The notes under the pieces: model-generated
Databases searched by the model: none
Seen by the model: only the letters and a program-made list of their open reading frames with translations
What the model was told of the DNA's origin: nothing
DNA from: Prado023 sp963774745
Lineage (GTDB): Bacteria > Actinomycetota > Actinomycetes > S36-B12 > CAIYMF01
Assembly (NCBI GenBank): GCA_963774745.1
Contig: CAVZGE010000011.1
Span: 496,001-560,000 of the forward strand
Length of the DNA: 64,000 nucleotides
Direction: 5' to 3'
Shown here: piece by piece, positions 1 through 8,669 of the stretch
Layout: every line of letters starts with the position of its first letter
Position numbering within the stretch: position 1 is the first letter of the stretch
Position numbers and translations under genes: made by a program

Positions 1-1100
1 ACCAGCCCGGGGATCAGCGCCCAGAACGAGGCCAGCCAGAACCCGACTCCGAGGAGCAGGCTGGCCACGATGTAGCCCACGACGGTGACAGCGAAGGTGG
101 TGCGCGCACCGCGCCGGTCATAGAAGCCACCGGCGACCCCGCTGAGGGCGAAGATGGTCAGGGTGGTGATCAGCGAGGTGACCGCCGCCACGGTGGCCGA
201 GACGCCGAGCACCTCCTGGACATAGCGCAGGAGGAAGGCGGCATTCAGGGTCTGCGGAAGGTACCCGAGCAGCATGACCAGGAACGCCACCAGGAAGGTG
301 CCGACGCCAAAGACCCGAACGTCCAGCAGGGGTTGCGGCCGACGCAGCTCCACGAAGGCGAAGCCGGCCACCGCCATGCCGCCGATCGCCAGGCTCGCGA
401 CGACGAATGGGCTGGTCCACCCCGATGCGCCGGCCTGCATCAGGCCGACCACGAGAAGGCCGGGGCCGACCACGGCCAGCAGGGCGCCGGGCACGTCCAG
501 CGGACGCCCGGAGCCGGTGGACCGGCCGCGCGCGAGGACCAGGACGGTGAGGGCGACCAGGACCATCGGGACGTAGGCCCAGGCGAACCCGACCGCGCCG
601 ATGACCACCCCCATCGCGACTGGGGTCAGGGCGGTGACGACCATCGTCAGCCCGAACGCCCGACCCAGCGCGCTGCCCAGTTGTTGGCGCGGGTAGTGCT
701 GGGTCATGATCGACACCGCAGCCGGCATGAGCATGGCGGCCGCGACCCCGCACACCAGCCTCGTGAGGATGAACGGCGCCCCGTTGCCGCCGAGGGCCAG
801 CACGATCCCGGCCGTGCACGACACGGCGTACAGGGCGGCGCCCACGCGGAACGCCAGGACCGGTCCCCGGCTGTCGCCCACCCACCCCCCGATCAGCCCG
901 AACGCGACGAACCCGGTCAGGCCGGCGGCGAAGATCCACTGCGAGTCGGTGAACGACATCCCCAGCGACTTCTGCGCCTCGGGGAGGATCAGCTGGGTGA
1001 TCGCCACGTCCAACGTCCACACCAGGGTTGCCAGAATCGACAGGGCGAACGCTCGCCGGGTGGTGGCGGCGTCAGGCGTGGCGGCGGAGGTGGTGGACAC
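1..1100 (-). CDS. MFS transporter, DHA2-type drug exporter, 3' part cut by window edge
   Basis: A major facilitator protein reads without a stop for 366 codons to the left edge, so its C-terminus is missing. I start it at the GTG at 1100 because GGAG lies 6 nt upstream. The first membrane helix carries LDVAITQLILP, the DHA2-type motif D1 position, and the loop after helix 2 carries GWVGDSRGP, a motif A variant. Alternating hydrophobic stretches continue to the edge. By family it should export small molecules in exchange for protons; the substrate cannot be read from sequence. It lies 83 bp downstream of the SDR gene on the same strand and may be co-transcribed with it. No standard ORF call marks this frame because it runs off the window. 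Confidence 0.85.
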   Translation of the reverse strand, partial: MSTTSAATPDAATTRRAFALSILATLVWTLDVAITQLILPEAQKSLGMSFTDSQWIFAAGLTGFVAFGLIGGWVGDSRGPVLAFRVGAALYAVSCTAGIVLALGGNGAPFILTRLVCGVAAAMLMPAAVSIMTQHYPRQQLGSALGRAFGLTMVVTALTPVAMGVVIGAVGFAWAYVPMVLVALTVLVLARGRSTGSGRPLDVPGALLAVVGPGLLVVGLMQAGASGWTSPFVVASLAIGGMAVAGFAFVELRRPQPLLDVRVFGVGTFLVAFLVMLLGYLPQTLNAAFLLRYVQEVLGVSATVAAVTSLITTLTIFALSGVAGGFYDRRGARTTFAVTVVGYIVASLLLGVGFWLASFWALIPGL

Positions 1101-1117
1101 GGAGGACTCCCGTCATT

Positions 1118-1161
1118 GGGCCGATCGTGTGGGTGCGCATCGGAAGCGGACCGATCGGCCC
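1118..1161. repeat. 10-bp inverted repeat between the SDR and MFS genes
   Basis: GGGCCGATCG (1118-1127) and CGATCGGCCC (1152-1161) are perfect complements separated by 24 nt. They lie in the 83-bp gap between the SDR stop and the MFS start. An operator or a weak attenuating hairpin are both possible; there is no T-run. Confidence 0.4.
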
Positions 1162-1183
1162 GGCGCGCGCTGGACTGGGCTGG

Positions 1184-2128
1184 TCAGTAGGTGGTCCAGC
1201 CGCCGTCGGTGGCCCACATGGCTCCGGTGATGTTCGACGCGTCGGCCGAGAGCAGGAACAGGATCACCGCCGCCTGCTCGTCGGGGGTGGACATCCTGTG
1301 CTGCGAGTCGCAGAACGCCAGCAGGCTCAGGGTCTTGACCATCGAGGCGTTGGGCACCTGCGGGGCCTCGGTGTCCAGGGCGCGCTCGGTCTGGATGGCC
1401 TTGACCTTCGTGAACGCCGCGTCGGTCATGGGTGTGGCGGTGGCGGCCATGTTGACCGAGTTGATGCGGATCCCGTAGGGGGCGTAGTCGATGGCGGCGT
1501 TGCGGGTCAGTCCGGTGACCGCGTGCTTGCTGGCGGTGTACGCGGGATTGCCTCCCAGGCCGGTGAGGGCGGCGATCGACCCGATGTTGACCACCGCGCC
1601 GCCGTCGCCCTGGGCCAGCATCTGGCGCAGCTCGTGGCGCAGCGACTGGAACATGCCGGTGACGTTCACGGCGAAGCACTGGTCCCAGTAGGCGTTCGTG
1701 GCCGCGTGGATCGGGGCGAAGATGAGGTCGCGCTGGCTGGCGACGTCGATCTCGGCGTCCGGCGCCACGCCATCCATCACGCCGGCGGCGTTCAGGGCGA
1801 GGTCGACGCGTCCGTAGCTCGCAACTGCCGCCTCGACCATGCGCTGGCAGTCGGCGTCGGAGCGGACATCCGTGTGGACGAAGACCGCCTGACCGCCAGC
1901 CTCGGTGATCAGTGCGGTCGTCGCCTGACCCTCCTCGACGAGGATGTCGGCGACCACCACCCGGGCGCCCTCCCGGGCCGCACGCAGGGCGACCGCGCGG
2001 CCGATCCCCCGGGCTGCGCCGGTGATGATCAGACTCCGGTCGGCGAACCGCCCGGGGAAGGTTGTCAGTGGATCCGTGGCCGTGATGTCGCGGCCAGCTG
2101 GGGTGGCGGGGCTACTGGCTGGTGTCAT
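1184..2128 (-). CDS. SDR family NAD(P)-dependent oxidoreductase
   Basis: A 314-residue short-chain dehydrogenase, slightly longer than the usual 250 because of a 30-residue N-terminal extension and an insert near residues 230-270. The nucleotide-binding motif TGAARGIG is at 37-44, NAAG at 113-116 and the catalytic Ser184, Tyr197 and Lys201 (YTASK) are all present. The start at 2128 is chosen over an upstream ATG at 2176 because AGGAG sits 7 nt before it. Cytosolic oxidation or reduction of an alcohol/ketone is expected; the substrate is unknown. The gene follows the Abhydrolase_9 gene on the same strand and has a 15-bp palindrome containing GGGTGACA 85 bp upstream. Confidence 0.9.
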   Translation of the reverse strand: MTPASSPATPAGRDITATDPLTTFPGRFADRSLIITGAARGIGRAVALRAAREGARVVVADILVEEGQATTALITEAGGQAVFVHTDVRSDADCQRMVEAAVASYGRVDLALNAAGVMDGVAPDAEIDVASQRDLIFAPIHAATNAYWDQCFAVNVTGMFQSLRHELRQMLAQGDGGAVVNIGSIAALTGLGGNPAYTASKHAVTGLTRNAAIDYAPYGIRINSVNMAATATPMTDAAFTKVKAIQTERALDTEAPQVPNASMVKTLSLLAFCDSQHRMSTPDEQAAVILFLLSADASNITGAMWATDGGWTTY

Positions 2129-2212
2129 CTCGCGCTCCTGTCGGAAGGTGTCGATCGCAGGGGTGCAACCGGGCACCGAGGGGACCGTAGGCCGCCATAC
2201 CAGGCCGGTGGG

Positions 2213-2243
2213 GGTTGCTTGTCACCCCGGGTGACAAGCAACC
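2213..2243. promoter_or_regulatory. perfect 15-bp palindrome containing GGGTGACA, upstream of the SDR gene
   Basis: GGTTGCTTGTCACCC at 2213-2227 and its exact complement at 2229-2243 are separated by one base. The inner half-site GGGTGACA is the same octamer that is paired upstream of three neighbouring transcription units. It lies 39 nt after the hydrolase stop and 85 nt before the SDR start, so it could be an operator, a rho-independent terminator of the hydrolase gene, or both. No T-run follows. Confidence 0.6.
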
Positions 2244-2281
2244 GAGGTGAGGTGCCAGGTGTGTGCGGCCCAGCTGCCGGG

Positions 2282-4150
2282 TCACAGGGACCTCGTGGCG
2301 TCCGGTTTCGCCTCGACCTGCTGCATCCCGTCGATGAAGTCGAAGAGTGCCTTCTCGAAGTAGGGCAGGGCCTGGCGGAGACGGTCCATCTGCGCGGGCG
2401 TGGCAGGCAGGTCGAAGACGGCGCTGACGAAGTCCAGGAGGTCGGCGCGGTAGTCGTGGCCGAGTGCGGCGAAGGCGCCGGGCGTGACGTCGGAGCCGTT
2501 GAGCATGTCGACGAAGACCTGCAGGACGGTCGTGAACGGGGACCAGCGCATGGTCGCGGGGATCCCGTCGGGCCGGGGCTGCTCGCGGAGCCAGTCGGGC
2601 GCCTGGGCGGCCAGGGGTGGCCCGAACTTGGGCACCCCGTCCTCGACGTGGGTGACCATGACGTAGCGCAGCGCCGCGCCCTGCTCGGCGGGCAGTGCCC
2701 GGTACTGCTCGACGTTGTCGAACTCGCCAACCCGGGTGCGGGTGTGGGCGCTGGAGTCCGGGCCGAGAACCTCGGTGCGCCACCCGCTGCCGAACGGCGA
2801 CCCGATCCAGAGGGCGCGCTCGATGCCCAGGTCGACCAGCCCCTCGGTCCCCTGGTGGAGCACGGCGTCCTGGCTGGTGTGCGCCCCGAGGCTCTCCCCG
2901 AACAGGAGCACCCGCGGCCGCCGCTCGGGTGGCATCGCCTGGATCCGCTCCCGCAGGGCCACCCACAGGGCGCGGTTCTGCTCCCGACCGACGCCGACCC
3001 GGTCCAGGGACAGGAACGAGGGTCGCAACGAGTACTGCATCGTCACGGTGGCCACATCGCCAAGCGCCAGGTACTCCACGGCCTCGACGGCGGCGTAGTT
3101 GACGTAGCCGGTGCCCGTGGGTGAGACGAGCAGCAGCACCGAACGGTCCAGGGCGCCGAGGCGGTCGACCTCGTGCAGGGCCAGGGCCACCCGTTCGGGG
3201 ATCGTCGCGGCGCTGTCCAGCCCCACGTAGGCCCGGACCGGCTCCGCTGCCGCAAGGCGGCCCATGACCCGCTCGATGCGCTGCGCCCGGGTCCGGGTCA
3301 GCACGTGCCGCCGGCCCTCGCGGCTCAGTGAGGTGAACGGCACGGCGCTGACGCTGCCCCCGCTGACGAACGGGTCGTTGGGCGCCTCGCCGAGCCCGGG
3401 CTCGTCGCGCTCTGCGCCGGACTCGATCCGCTCGTAGGCCCGATCCAGGGCGCGGACCACGACCGCGGCGGAGATCCCGGCGGCCGCTGCCCGGCCCGTC
3501 CACGCCCACAGCGGCGCAGGTCCGGGCAGCACGGCCGCCATGCCGATGCCGACCGCCCGCGAGATGCCCCGCTCCGCGACCGTGGCGACCTGGATGCCCG
3601 CAGCCACCGCCCCCGCGGACAGCAGGCTGGGTCCCAGCGGGGGTCCGTCGGCGAACCGGGTCCGGGCACGCTGCCGCAGCACGGGTGCGGCCAGTGCCGC
3701 AGCCCCGACGGTGAGCAGGCCGGGGACGACCACCCGGGTGCGCCGGTCCCCCCCAACCACAAGAGCGGCCATCGCACTGGTCACCAGCGCCGCACCCGAG
3801 CCCAGGGCAAGCTCGTACCCGGCAGTCCGGCCGATGGCCCGGCCCAGGGGTTCCTGGGGCCGCTGCGCGAGCAGCCTCTGGGCGACGAGACCGGTTCCCA
3901 GGACGCACACGTCGGCGGCCGCGCGAACCGTCCGCGACTGCGGATCCGCGCCCATCACCGGCCCGATCCGGCGGGCCACCGCCGCGGTGAGCACCTGCCC
4001 CAGGGCGACCGACCCAAGGGTCGCGGACGCCGACGCGCCGGTCACCAGGCCCTGCTGCGCCGCCGTGCGGGACATCAACGACGGGTCGAAGCCGACCGGG
4101 GCGACCAGACCGGCAGCCAAGGCCCCGGCACGGGCAATCGATGAGCTCAT
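2282..4150 (-). CDS. membrane-anchored alpha/beta-hydrolase, Abhydrolase_9 family
   Basis: A 622-residue protein. The N-terminal third is hydrophobic, with several Ala/Gly/Val-rich membrane segments, matching the Abhydrolase_9_N domain. The C-terminal half is the Abhydrolase_9 catalytic domain with nucleophile elbow GESLG (Ser420). The start at 4150 is preceded by GGAG 8 nt upstream; longer starts read through GC-rich non-protein-like sequence. The family is found in actinobacteria and some proteobacteria, and its substrate is not established. Paired GGGTGAC boxes lie about 125-145 bp upstream. It may be transcribed with the SDR and MFS genes that follow. Confidence 0.88.
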   Translation of the reverse strand: MSSSIARAGALAAGLVAPVGFDPSLMSRTAAQQGLVTGASASATLGSVALGQVLTAAVARRIGPVMGADPQSRTVRAAADVCVLGTGLVAQRLLAQRPQEPLGRAIGRTAGYELALGSGAALVTSAMAALVVGGDRRTRVVVPGLLTVGAAALAAPVLRQRARTRFADGPPLGPSLLSAGAVAAGIQVATVAERGISRAVGIGMAAVLPGPAPLWAWTGRAAAAGISAAVVVRALDRAYERIESGAERDEPGLGEAPNDPFVSGGSVSAVPFTSLSREGRRHVLTRTRAQRIERVMGRLAAAEPVRAYVGLDSAATIPERVALALHEVDRLGALDRSVLLLVSPTGTGYVNYAAVEAVEYLALGDVATVTMQYSLRPSFLSLDRVGVGREQNRALWVALRERIQAMPPERRPRVLLFGESLGAHTSQDAVLHQGTEGLVDLGIERALWIGSPFGSGWRTEVLGPDSSAHTRTRVGEFDNVEQYRALPAEQGAALRYVMVTHVEDGVPKFGPPLAAQAPDWLREQPRPDGIPATMRWSPFTTVLQVFVDMLNGSDVTPGAFAALGHDYRADLLDFVSAVFDLPATPAQMDRLRQALPYFEKALFDFIDGMQQVEAKPDATRSL

Positions 4151-4272
4151 CGGAGCTGCTCCTGGGTGATGGGGTACGAGCTGGGCACGCCGTCCCGCGC
4201 CAATTGGCAGTGCCCCTCGAGTCGTGGCATGACGCCGACCGTGACATGCCCACGACCCGCCCGAGACCAGAC

Positions 4273-4293
4273 CGTCACCCCGACGTGTCACCC
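4273..4293 (-). promoter_or_regulatory. paired GGGTGACA-like boxes upstream of the hydrolase gene
   Basis: On the minus strand GGGTGACA (4293-4286) is followed by GGGTGACG (4280-4273), start to start 13 bp. The 4151-4507 intergenic stretch (357 bp) otherwise holds only the terminator-like hairpin of the upstream gene; I see no gene in it. Spacing matches the pair at 10452-10472. Confidence 0.5.
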
Positions 4294-4449
4294 TCTGTCG
4301 CCCCGCATGTCGTGTCGTCCTCGATCGATGCCGGAGGCTTTCGGCCTGGAGGTGGCCGCGAGGGCGGACTCGCGCGCCGACCTGCCTGAGCGCGACTTCG
4401 CTGCTCTCGTCGCGAAGCCGGCGCCCCCCGTGGCCGGGCTCACAGATGC

Positions 4450-4480
4450 GGGCATGACGCCGTCTGCGACGGGGATGCCC
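4450..4480 (-). terminator. hairpin 3' of the LuxR-type regulator gene
   Basis: GGGCAT (4450-4455) pairs with ATGCCC (4475-4480), and inside it CCGTC (4460-4464) pairs with GACGG (4468-4472), leaving a 3-nt loop. It starts 27 nt past the regulator stop. A C-rich rather than T-rich tract flanks it, as is common in GC-rich actinobacteria. Confidence 0.5.
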
Positions 4481-4507
4481 CCCCGCAAGGCACCCAGGGC
4501 CGCCCGG

Positions 4508-7102
4508 TCAGCTCCCGGGCCGAGCGGCCCGCAGGGCGGCGTCCCGGTCGTGGACGCCGAGTTTGGCGTAGAGCCGGCGCAGCCTCGTCTTGAGGGTGTT
4601 CGCCGTGATACCCAGGTCCTCAGCCAGTTCTCGGTTGCCGGGGAACAGCGCGAGTCGCTCGAGGAGCTGGTGCTCCCCCGCGCTCAGCGGGGCCGGGGCT
4701 CGCCTCACGGGTTGGGCCGGGCGGGGAAGCGCGCCGAGCAGTGCAGCCACCGCCGGGTCGGCACCCTGGGAGGCCAGCTGCGCCGCCAGCACGAGTACCT
4801 CGTCGCAGCGCCCCTGCAGGGCCAGGATCATTCCGTGTTCACTGGCCAGGGCGGCCGCGGCCCGCAGGTGCATCACCGCTTCCGGCCGCCGGGTACCCGC
4901 GGTGAAGGTCACCATCGCCAGGCGGGCGTCCACCACCTCGCGCGGGGACTGCGGGCGGGCGGTCTGGATCATGCGGACGGCCTCTGCCTCGGTGAGCCGA
5001 CCGCCCATCGACAGCGCCCGGATCGCCAGCACGTCCCGGCTGCGACCCTCGTCCAGTTCCTCGAGAGCGCGTCGGGCCCCTGCGCGGTCCCCTGAGCTGA
5101 TCGCGACCTCCGCCCTTGCCCGGTCAAGCGCCTGCCGTAGCGGGCCACGGACGGAGCGCTGGGACACGATCGCCCGCGCGGCCTCCAGCTGCTGCTCGGC
5201 GCCGGCCCGGTGCCCCCCGGCGGCCAGCGCCCGGGCCCGCTGCACCGCCCCCAGGACGAGGTACGGGACGTGCTGCACCTGGGCTGCGGTGTCCTGCACG
5301 ACTGCGGCCTCGGCGGCGGCCGCCACGGTCTGTCCGAGGTCGACCAGTGCCCGGGCACGGGCCAGCCGCGCATCGCAGGCATCGACCGCGCCGAGTCGCC
5401 CGGACTCGGTCAGGGCGTCCAGGGCGCTGTCGGCCAGGAAGCATGCGCGGTGGGCGCGCCCCTCCTCGGCTGCCACCAGGGCACCCAGGGATGGGATCGC
5501 GACCTGGCGGTAGAACTGCAGGGTGCCGGCTCGGCCGGAGAGCTGCATCAGCATGCGGCGCATGGCCTGGGGGTCACCGTGCCACAGGGCCAGGCGCGCC
5601 TCGTGGAAGGCGGCGGCCTGGTGCGCCATCCGGGACCAGTCGGCGCCGAAGGCCGCCCTGACGGTGCCCAGATGCTCGGCTGCACGGCCGGTCTGACCGG
5701 TCCACGCCTCGAGATAGCTTCGCAGGAACAGGACCTGGACCCGCAGCCACTCGGCAGCGGTGGCTGCGTCGTCCTCGCGGGCGCTGTGGCGCATCGTCCC
5801 GGTGGCCGCCTCGAGTTCCACGAGGTGCACACCCGCGGCGGTGACGTCGCCCGCCAACAGCTCTGACCAGGCCCCGGCGAGCAGCAGCAACTCGTGATCG
5901 GGCACAGCCAGCTCGGGGGCACGTCGATACCAGGTGCGCACGTGCTCGGAGCGCCCGGCGTCCAGCAGGTCGCGCACATGTGCGCTCAGCACCTCACGAG
6001 CCAGCTCGATCCGACCGCACTCGAGCAGGTGGCTGATGGCGGCCTCGGCATCGCCGTTCTCGGCAAGCCAGACACCGGCCGCCTCATGGGCATGCGCCGC
6101 CGCACCACGGCCCCGCTCGGCCAGCTTCCCGCCCAGGTACTCGCGGAGCAAGGGATGCGTCTCGTAGCGCGCAGGTCCCGGGCCGGGCACGCGTGCGACC
6201 AGGAGCCGTTCGCTGAGGGCGGCGAGTCGTTCCGCGCCGTCCAACCGGCCCGTGACGGCGTCACAGGCCTCGGGTGACATCTGGTCCAGGACGCTGCACA
6301 GCACCAGCACGTCCCGTTCGGTCGCATCCAGCACCTGTAGCCCCCGACCGAACAGCACCTCGAGCCCGGGCCCGAGGAGCCAGGACGCCGGGTCAGCGCT
6401 CGGATCGGATCCGATCGCGCTGGTGCTGGCGCGCAGGGCAGCGATCCACCCATTGGCCAGCTCCGCCAGGGGCCGTCGGCGCCCAGCCGGCAGGTCGGGT
6501 GCCACCTGCCGGAGGTACTCCTCGGACTCCTCGCGGACCAGCACGAGGTCCGCCCGCTCCAGGAGCACGAGCTGGCCCGCCCCGGAGAGCCGGGACAGGT
6601 CGAGTCGGGGACGCACCGAACTGCTGACCATCACCCGCATCGAGGCATGCACCTCATCGAGGACCTGCTGGATCATCGCCTCGACGACCTCATCCCGGGG
6701 CACGTCGTCAAGTACGAGCAGGAACTCAGGTGCATCCCGCGCCGCGGACATGAGCCCCACCACCGCACGGCGCACCCGGTCCGGGTCATCTGTGACATCC
6801 GTGGGCAGGTCGGGCGCGGCGACGCCGACGGATCGCAGGCCCTCGGCCAGCTGACGCACCATGGAGTCCGCGGATCCAGAACTCCCCCGGCACGAGAGCC
6901 AGACGACCGGGCCACCGCTGGCCTCAGCGGCCAGGGCCAGCAGGGAGGTGGCGCCGTACCCGGCCGGGGACACGATCACGGCGACACCACCGGGCGGCAG
7001 CCCGAGGAGCCGGCCCACCAGACCGGCCCTCGGCAGCCGGGGTTCCGGCGGCGACGGAGCTCGGGATCCGCGCGATCCGGACAACACCCGAGAACTGGTC
7101 AT
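4508..7102 (-). CDS. large LuxR family transcriptional regulator (MalT/LAL-like) with altered P-loop
   Basis: An 864-residue regulator of LAL/MalT architecture. Residues 45-53 read SPAGYGATS, where the family has a Walker A ending GKT/S, so the phosphate-binding lysine is Ala51. A Walker B-like LLVLDDV follows. The middle is an alpha-helical, TPR-like region rich in Ala/Leu/Arg, and the last 60 residues are a LuxR helix-turn-helix (ELAEDLGITANTLKTRLRRL). The ATG at 7102 has no clear Shine-Dalgarno; an in-frame ATG at 7198 is the alternative, but it would place coding sequence over the GGGTGACA pair. It is divergent from the DUF1269-type gene. By family it activates transcription in response to a ligand. 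Loss of the lysine suggests ATP hydrolysis is not needed or the site is degenerate. Confidence 0.85.
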   Translation of the reverse strand: MTSSRVLSGSRGSRAPSPPEPRLPRAGLVGRLLGLPPGGVAVIVSPAGYGATSLLALAAEASGGPVVWLSCRGSSGSADSMVRQLAEGLRSVGVAAPDLPTDVTDDPDRVRRAVVGLMSAARDAPEFLLVLDDVPRDEVVEAMIQQVLDEVHASMRVMVSSSVRPRLDLSRLSGAGQLVLLERADLVLVREESEEYLRQVAPDLPAGRRRPLAELANGWIAALRASTSAIGSDPSADPASWLLGPGLEVLFGRGLQVLDATERDVLVLCSVLDQMSPEACDAVTGRLDGAERLAALSERLLVARVPGPGPARYETHPLLREYLGGKLAERGRGAAAHAHEAAGVWLAENGDAEAAISHLLECGRIELAREVLSAHVRDLLDAGRSEHVRTWYRRAPELAVPDHELLLLAGAWSELLAGDVTAAGVHLVELEAATGTMRHSAREDDAATAAEWLRVQVLFLRSYLEAWTGQTGRAAEHLGTVRAAFGADWSRMAHQAAAFHEARLALWHGDPQAMRRMLMQLSGRAGTLQFYRQVAIPSLGALVAAEEGRAHRACFLADSALDALTESGRLGAVDACDARLARARALVDLGQTVAAAAEAAVVQDTAAQVQHVPYLVLGAVQRARALAAGGHRAGAEQQLEAARAIVSQRSVRGPLRQALDRARAEVAISSGDRAGARRALEELDEGRSRDVLAIRALSMGGRLTEAEAVRMIQTARPQSPREVVDARLAMVTFTAGTRRPEAVMHLRAAAALASEHGMILALQGRCDEVLVLAAQLASQGADPAVAALLGALPRPAQPVRRAPAPLSAGEHQLLERLALFPGNRELAEDLGITANTLKTRLRRLYAKLGVHDRDAALRAARPGS

Positions 7103-7204
7103 GGTGGGCGTCAGGCTCGCACGCCGACACGCACTCGGCAAACACCGGGGCGACACTGCCCCGCGGGCGAAGTCGCCCCCCGCGTGTGCCGTCGGCATGC
7201 ACGG

Positions 7205-7224
7205 GGGTGACAACCAGGGTGACA
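7205..7224 (+). promoter_or_regulatory. paired GGGTGACA boxes in the divergent promoter region
   Basis: Two exact GGGTGACA octamers at 7205-7212 and 7217-7224 (start to start 12 bp) lie between the LuxR-type regulator and the DUF1269-type gene. A TAGCGT hexamer at 7256-7261, a TANNNT-type -10 candidate, follows 32 nt after the second box, 36 nt before the ATG at 7297. The geometry suits an activator bound just upstream of a weak -35. Confidence 0.55.
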
Positions 7225-7296
7225 CCGGCCCCGTGCGCACGCCCCCGGGGCCCCCTAGCGTGACCGATCCCACCAACGACTGGAAGGAACGCCCCC

Positions 7297-8028
7297 ATGG
7301 CAGACGATGTGACGACCGAAGGGACGGAGGCCCCGGAGGCCCCCGAGGTCACCGAGGCCCCCGAGGCCCCCGCGGTAACTCAGGCGAGCGACGTCCCGGA
7401 GGCTCGCACCGAAGAGGCAGAGCCCGACATGGAAGCTATGACCGTGACTGACGGGCCCTACGCGCTCTTCGTGGCCGACTTCGCCGACGAGGACGCGGCG
7501 TGGGAGGCCTACGAGCAGCTCAAGGAGGTCGACGACGAGACCTCTCTGCGGATCGAGAGCGTGCTCGTGATCAAGCGCAGCCTGTCCGGCGAGCTGGAGA
7601 TCCAGAAGGTCACAGACCCCAGCACCCGCCGGGGCCTCGGCTGGGGAGTCGTCGGCGGGGTCGTGCTCGGCATCATGTTCCCGCCCTCGATCCTCGGCAG
7701 CGCCGTGGTGCTGGGAGCAGCTGGTGCCGGGATCGGCAAGGCCCGCGAGGTGCACCGCCGCAACGAGCTCGCCGACGAGCTCGCCGACGCGATCGACCCC
7801 GGGCACTCGGGCCTCGTCGCCCTGGTCTCGGACCCCGCCGCGGTGAGGGTCCAGGAGGCCCTGGCCAAGGCCGATCGCATCGTCGAGAAGGCCGTGGACG
7901 AGGCCCTGGCCGCCGACATCAAGGCCGAGGCGAAGGCCGCCGAAGCCCAACCGGAAGCGGCCGAGCCGGCCGAAGCGGTCGAGCGGGTCGAGCAGGTCGA
8001 GGAAGCAGCTCCGAAGCCCGAGGCCTGA
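7297..8028 (+). CDS. DUF1269-type membrane protein with glycine-rich segment
   Basis: A 243-residue protein. Residues 1-48 are acidic and Glu/Ala/Pro-rich with a repeated EAPE pattern. Residues about 50-190 resemble DUF1269-type proteins: an N-terminal alpha/beta part, a hydrophobic glycine-zipper-like stretch (GWGVVGGVVLGIMFPPS), then helices. The C-terminal 50 residues are again Ala/Glu/Lys-rich. AAGGAA precedes the ATG. Function is not established; related proteins are membrane-associated and often stress-linked. It is divergent from the LuxR-type regulator, shares its GGGTGACA-bearing promoter region and is followed by a strong hairpin. Confidence 0.75.
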   Translation: MADDVTTEGTEAPEAPEVTEAPEAPAVTQASDVPEARTEEAEPDMEAMTVTDGPYALFVADFADEDAAWEAYEQLKEVDDETSLRIESVLVIKRSLSGELEIQKVTDPSTRRGLGWGVVGGVVLGIMFPPSILGSAVVLGAAGAGIGKAREVHRRNELADELADAIDPGHSGLVALVSDPAAVRVQEALAKADRIVEKAVDEALAADIKAEAKAAEAQPEAAEPAEAVERVEQVEEAAPKPEA

Positions 8029-8039
8029 GCCGACATCGT

Positions 8040-8092
8040 CACGGAAGGGGCGGGCCCCACAGTGACCACCTGTGGGGCCCGCCCCTTCCGTG
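8040..8092. terminator. bidirectional rho-independent-type terminator, 23-bp perfect stem
   Basis: 8040-8062 and 8070-8092 are exact complements (stem core GGGGCGGGCCCCACAG) around a 7-nt loop. It lies between the convergent stop codons at 8028 and 8107 and should end transcription from both sides. Confidence 0.9.
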
Positions 8093-8106
8093 CCCCCACG
8101 AACCAG

Positions 8107-8568
8107 TCACCCCTGGCGCGCCTCCCAGCGCCGCACGAGGGCCGGAAGCTCGGCGGCCAGGAAGTCGTAGAACTGCTCCATGCGCGCCAGTCGCTCGGCG
8201 GCGGGACCAGCTGCCGGCAGGCCGCGGGAACCCATGCGGGCCAACTCGGCCAGGTCGGCGTACTGGCGCTGGCGCAGGGCGACGGCGTCGATCCAGGCGT
8301 CCTGCGTGATGCGGTAGTGGTCGCGTCGACTGCCCGGTGAGGGGGTCCACTCCAGCAGGCCCGCAGCGACCAGGCTGCGCAGCGCCGGTGACGCAGCCGC
8401 CTGGCTGATGCCCAGGGCGTCGATCACGTCGGACGCCGAGAGCGCCTCCTGGTCGGCGCACACGAACAGGCCCAGCACCCGGGCAGGCATCCGGGGCAGC
8501 CCGAAGGGCGCCAGGTGAGCGGCGAACCGCTCGATGAACTCCCGTTGCTGCGCGGTCACAGGTTCCAC
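8107..8568 (-). CDS. GbsR/MarR-like winged helix transcriptional regulator
   Basis: A 153-residue protein with a winged-helix fold: helix-turn-helix LSASDVIDALGISQAAASP followed by a wing around SPGSRRDHYRIT, and helical dimerization segments at both ends. The order of elements (N-terminal helix GLPRMPARVLGLFV before the HTH) is that of GbsR-like proteins in the MarR superfamily. I choose the GTG at 8568 because GGGAGGA lies 9 nt upstream; a longer GTG at 8604 has no ribosome site. It is divergent from the lipoprotein hydrolase, and the AT-rich gap between them carries repeated TGATA half-sites, so it may repress itself and that gene. Confidence 0.85.
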   Translation of the reverse strand: MEPVTAQQREFIERFAAHLAPFGLPRMPARVLGLFVCADQEALSASDVIDALGISQAAASPALRSLVAAGLLEWTPSPGSRRDHYRITQDAWIDAVALRQRQYADLAELARMGSRGLPAAGPAAERLARMEQFYDFLAAELPALVRRWEARQG

Positions 8569-8598
8569 GGAACGGCATCCTCCCTCATCTGCTAGACT

Positions 8599-8625
8599 TA
8601 TCACAAGTTCCTGATACTTATGATA
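8599..8625. promoter_or_regulatory. TGATA half-site array in the divergent promoter region
   Basis: TATCA at 8599-8603 and TGATA at 8612-8616 form an inverted repeat with 8-nt spacing, and a second TGATA follows at 8621-8625. TATGAT at 8619-8624 is a -10-like hexamer for the lipoprotein gene. The stretch is strikingly AT-rich for this window and is a natural operator candidate for the GbsR-like regulator. Confidence 0.45.
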
Positions 8626-8669
8626 TTGATGCGCCGTGAGAGTGGCCGACGGCGCCGAGAGGAAGCCCT

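Noticed and set aside
118..1020. Long Arg/Gly/Pro-rich frame on the minus strand overlapping the MFS gene
   Set aside because: It is a shadow frame of the MFS transporter; its translation is low-complexity and the MFS frame shows membrane helices and motifs.
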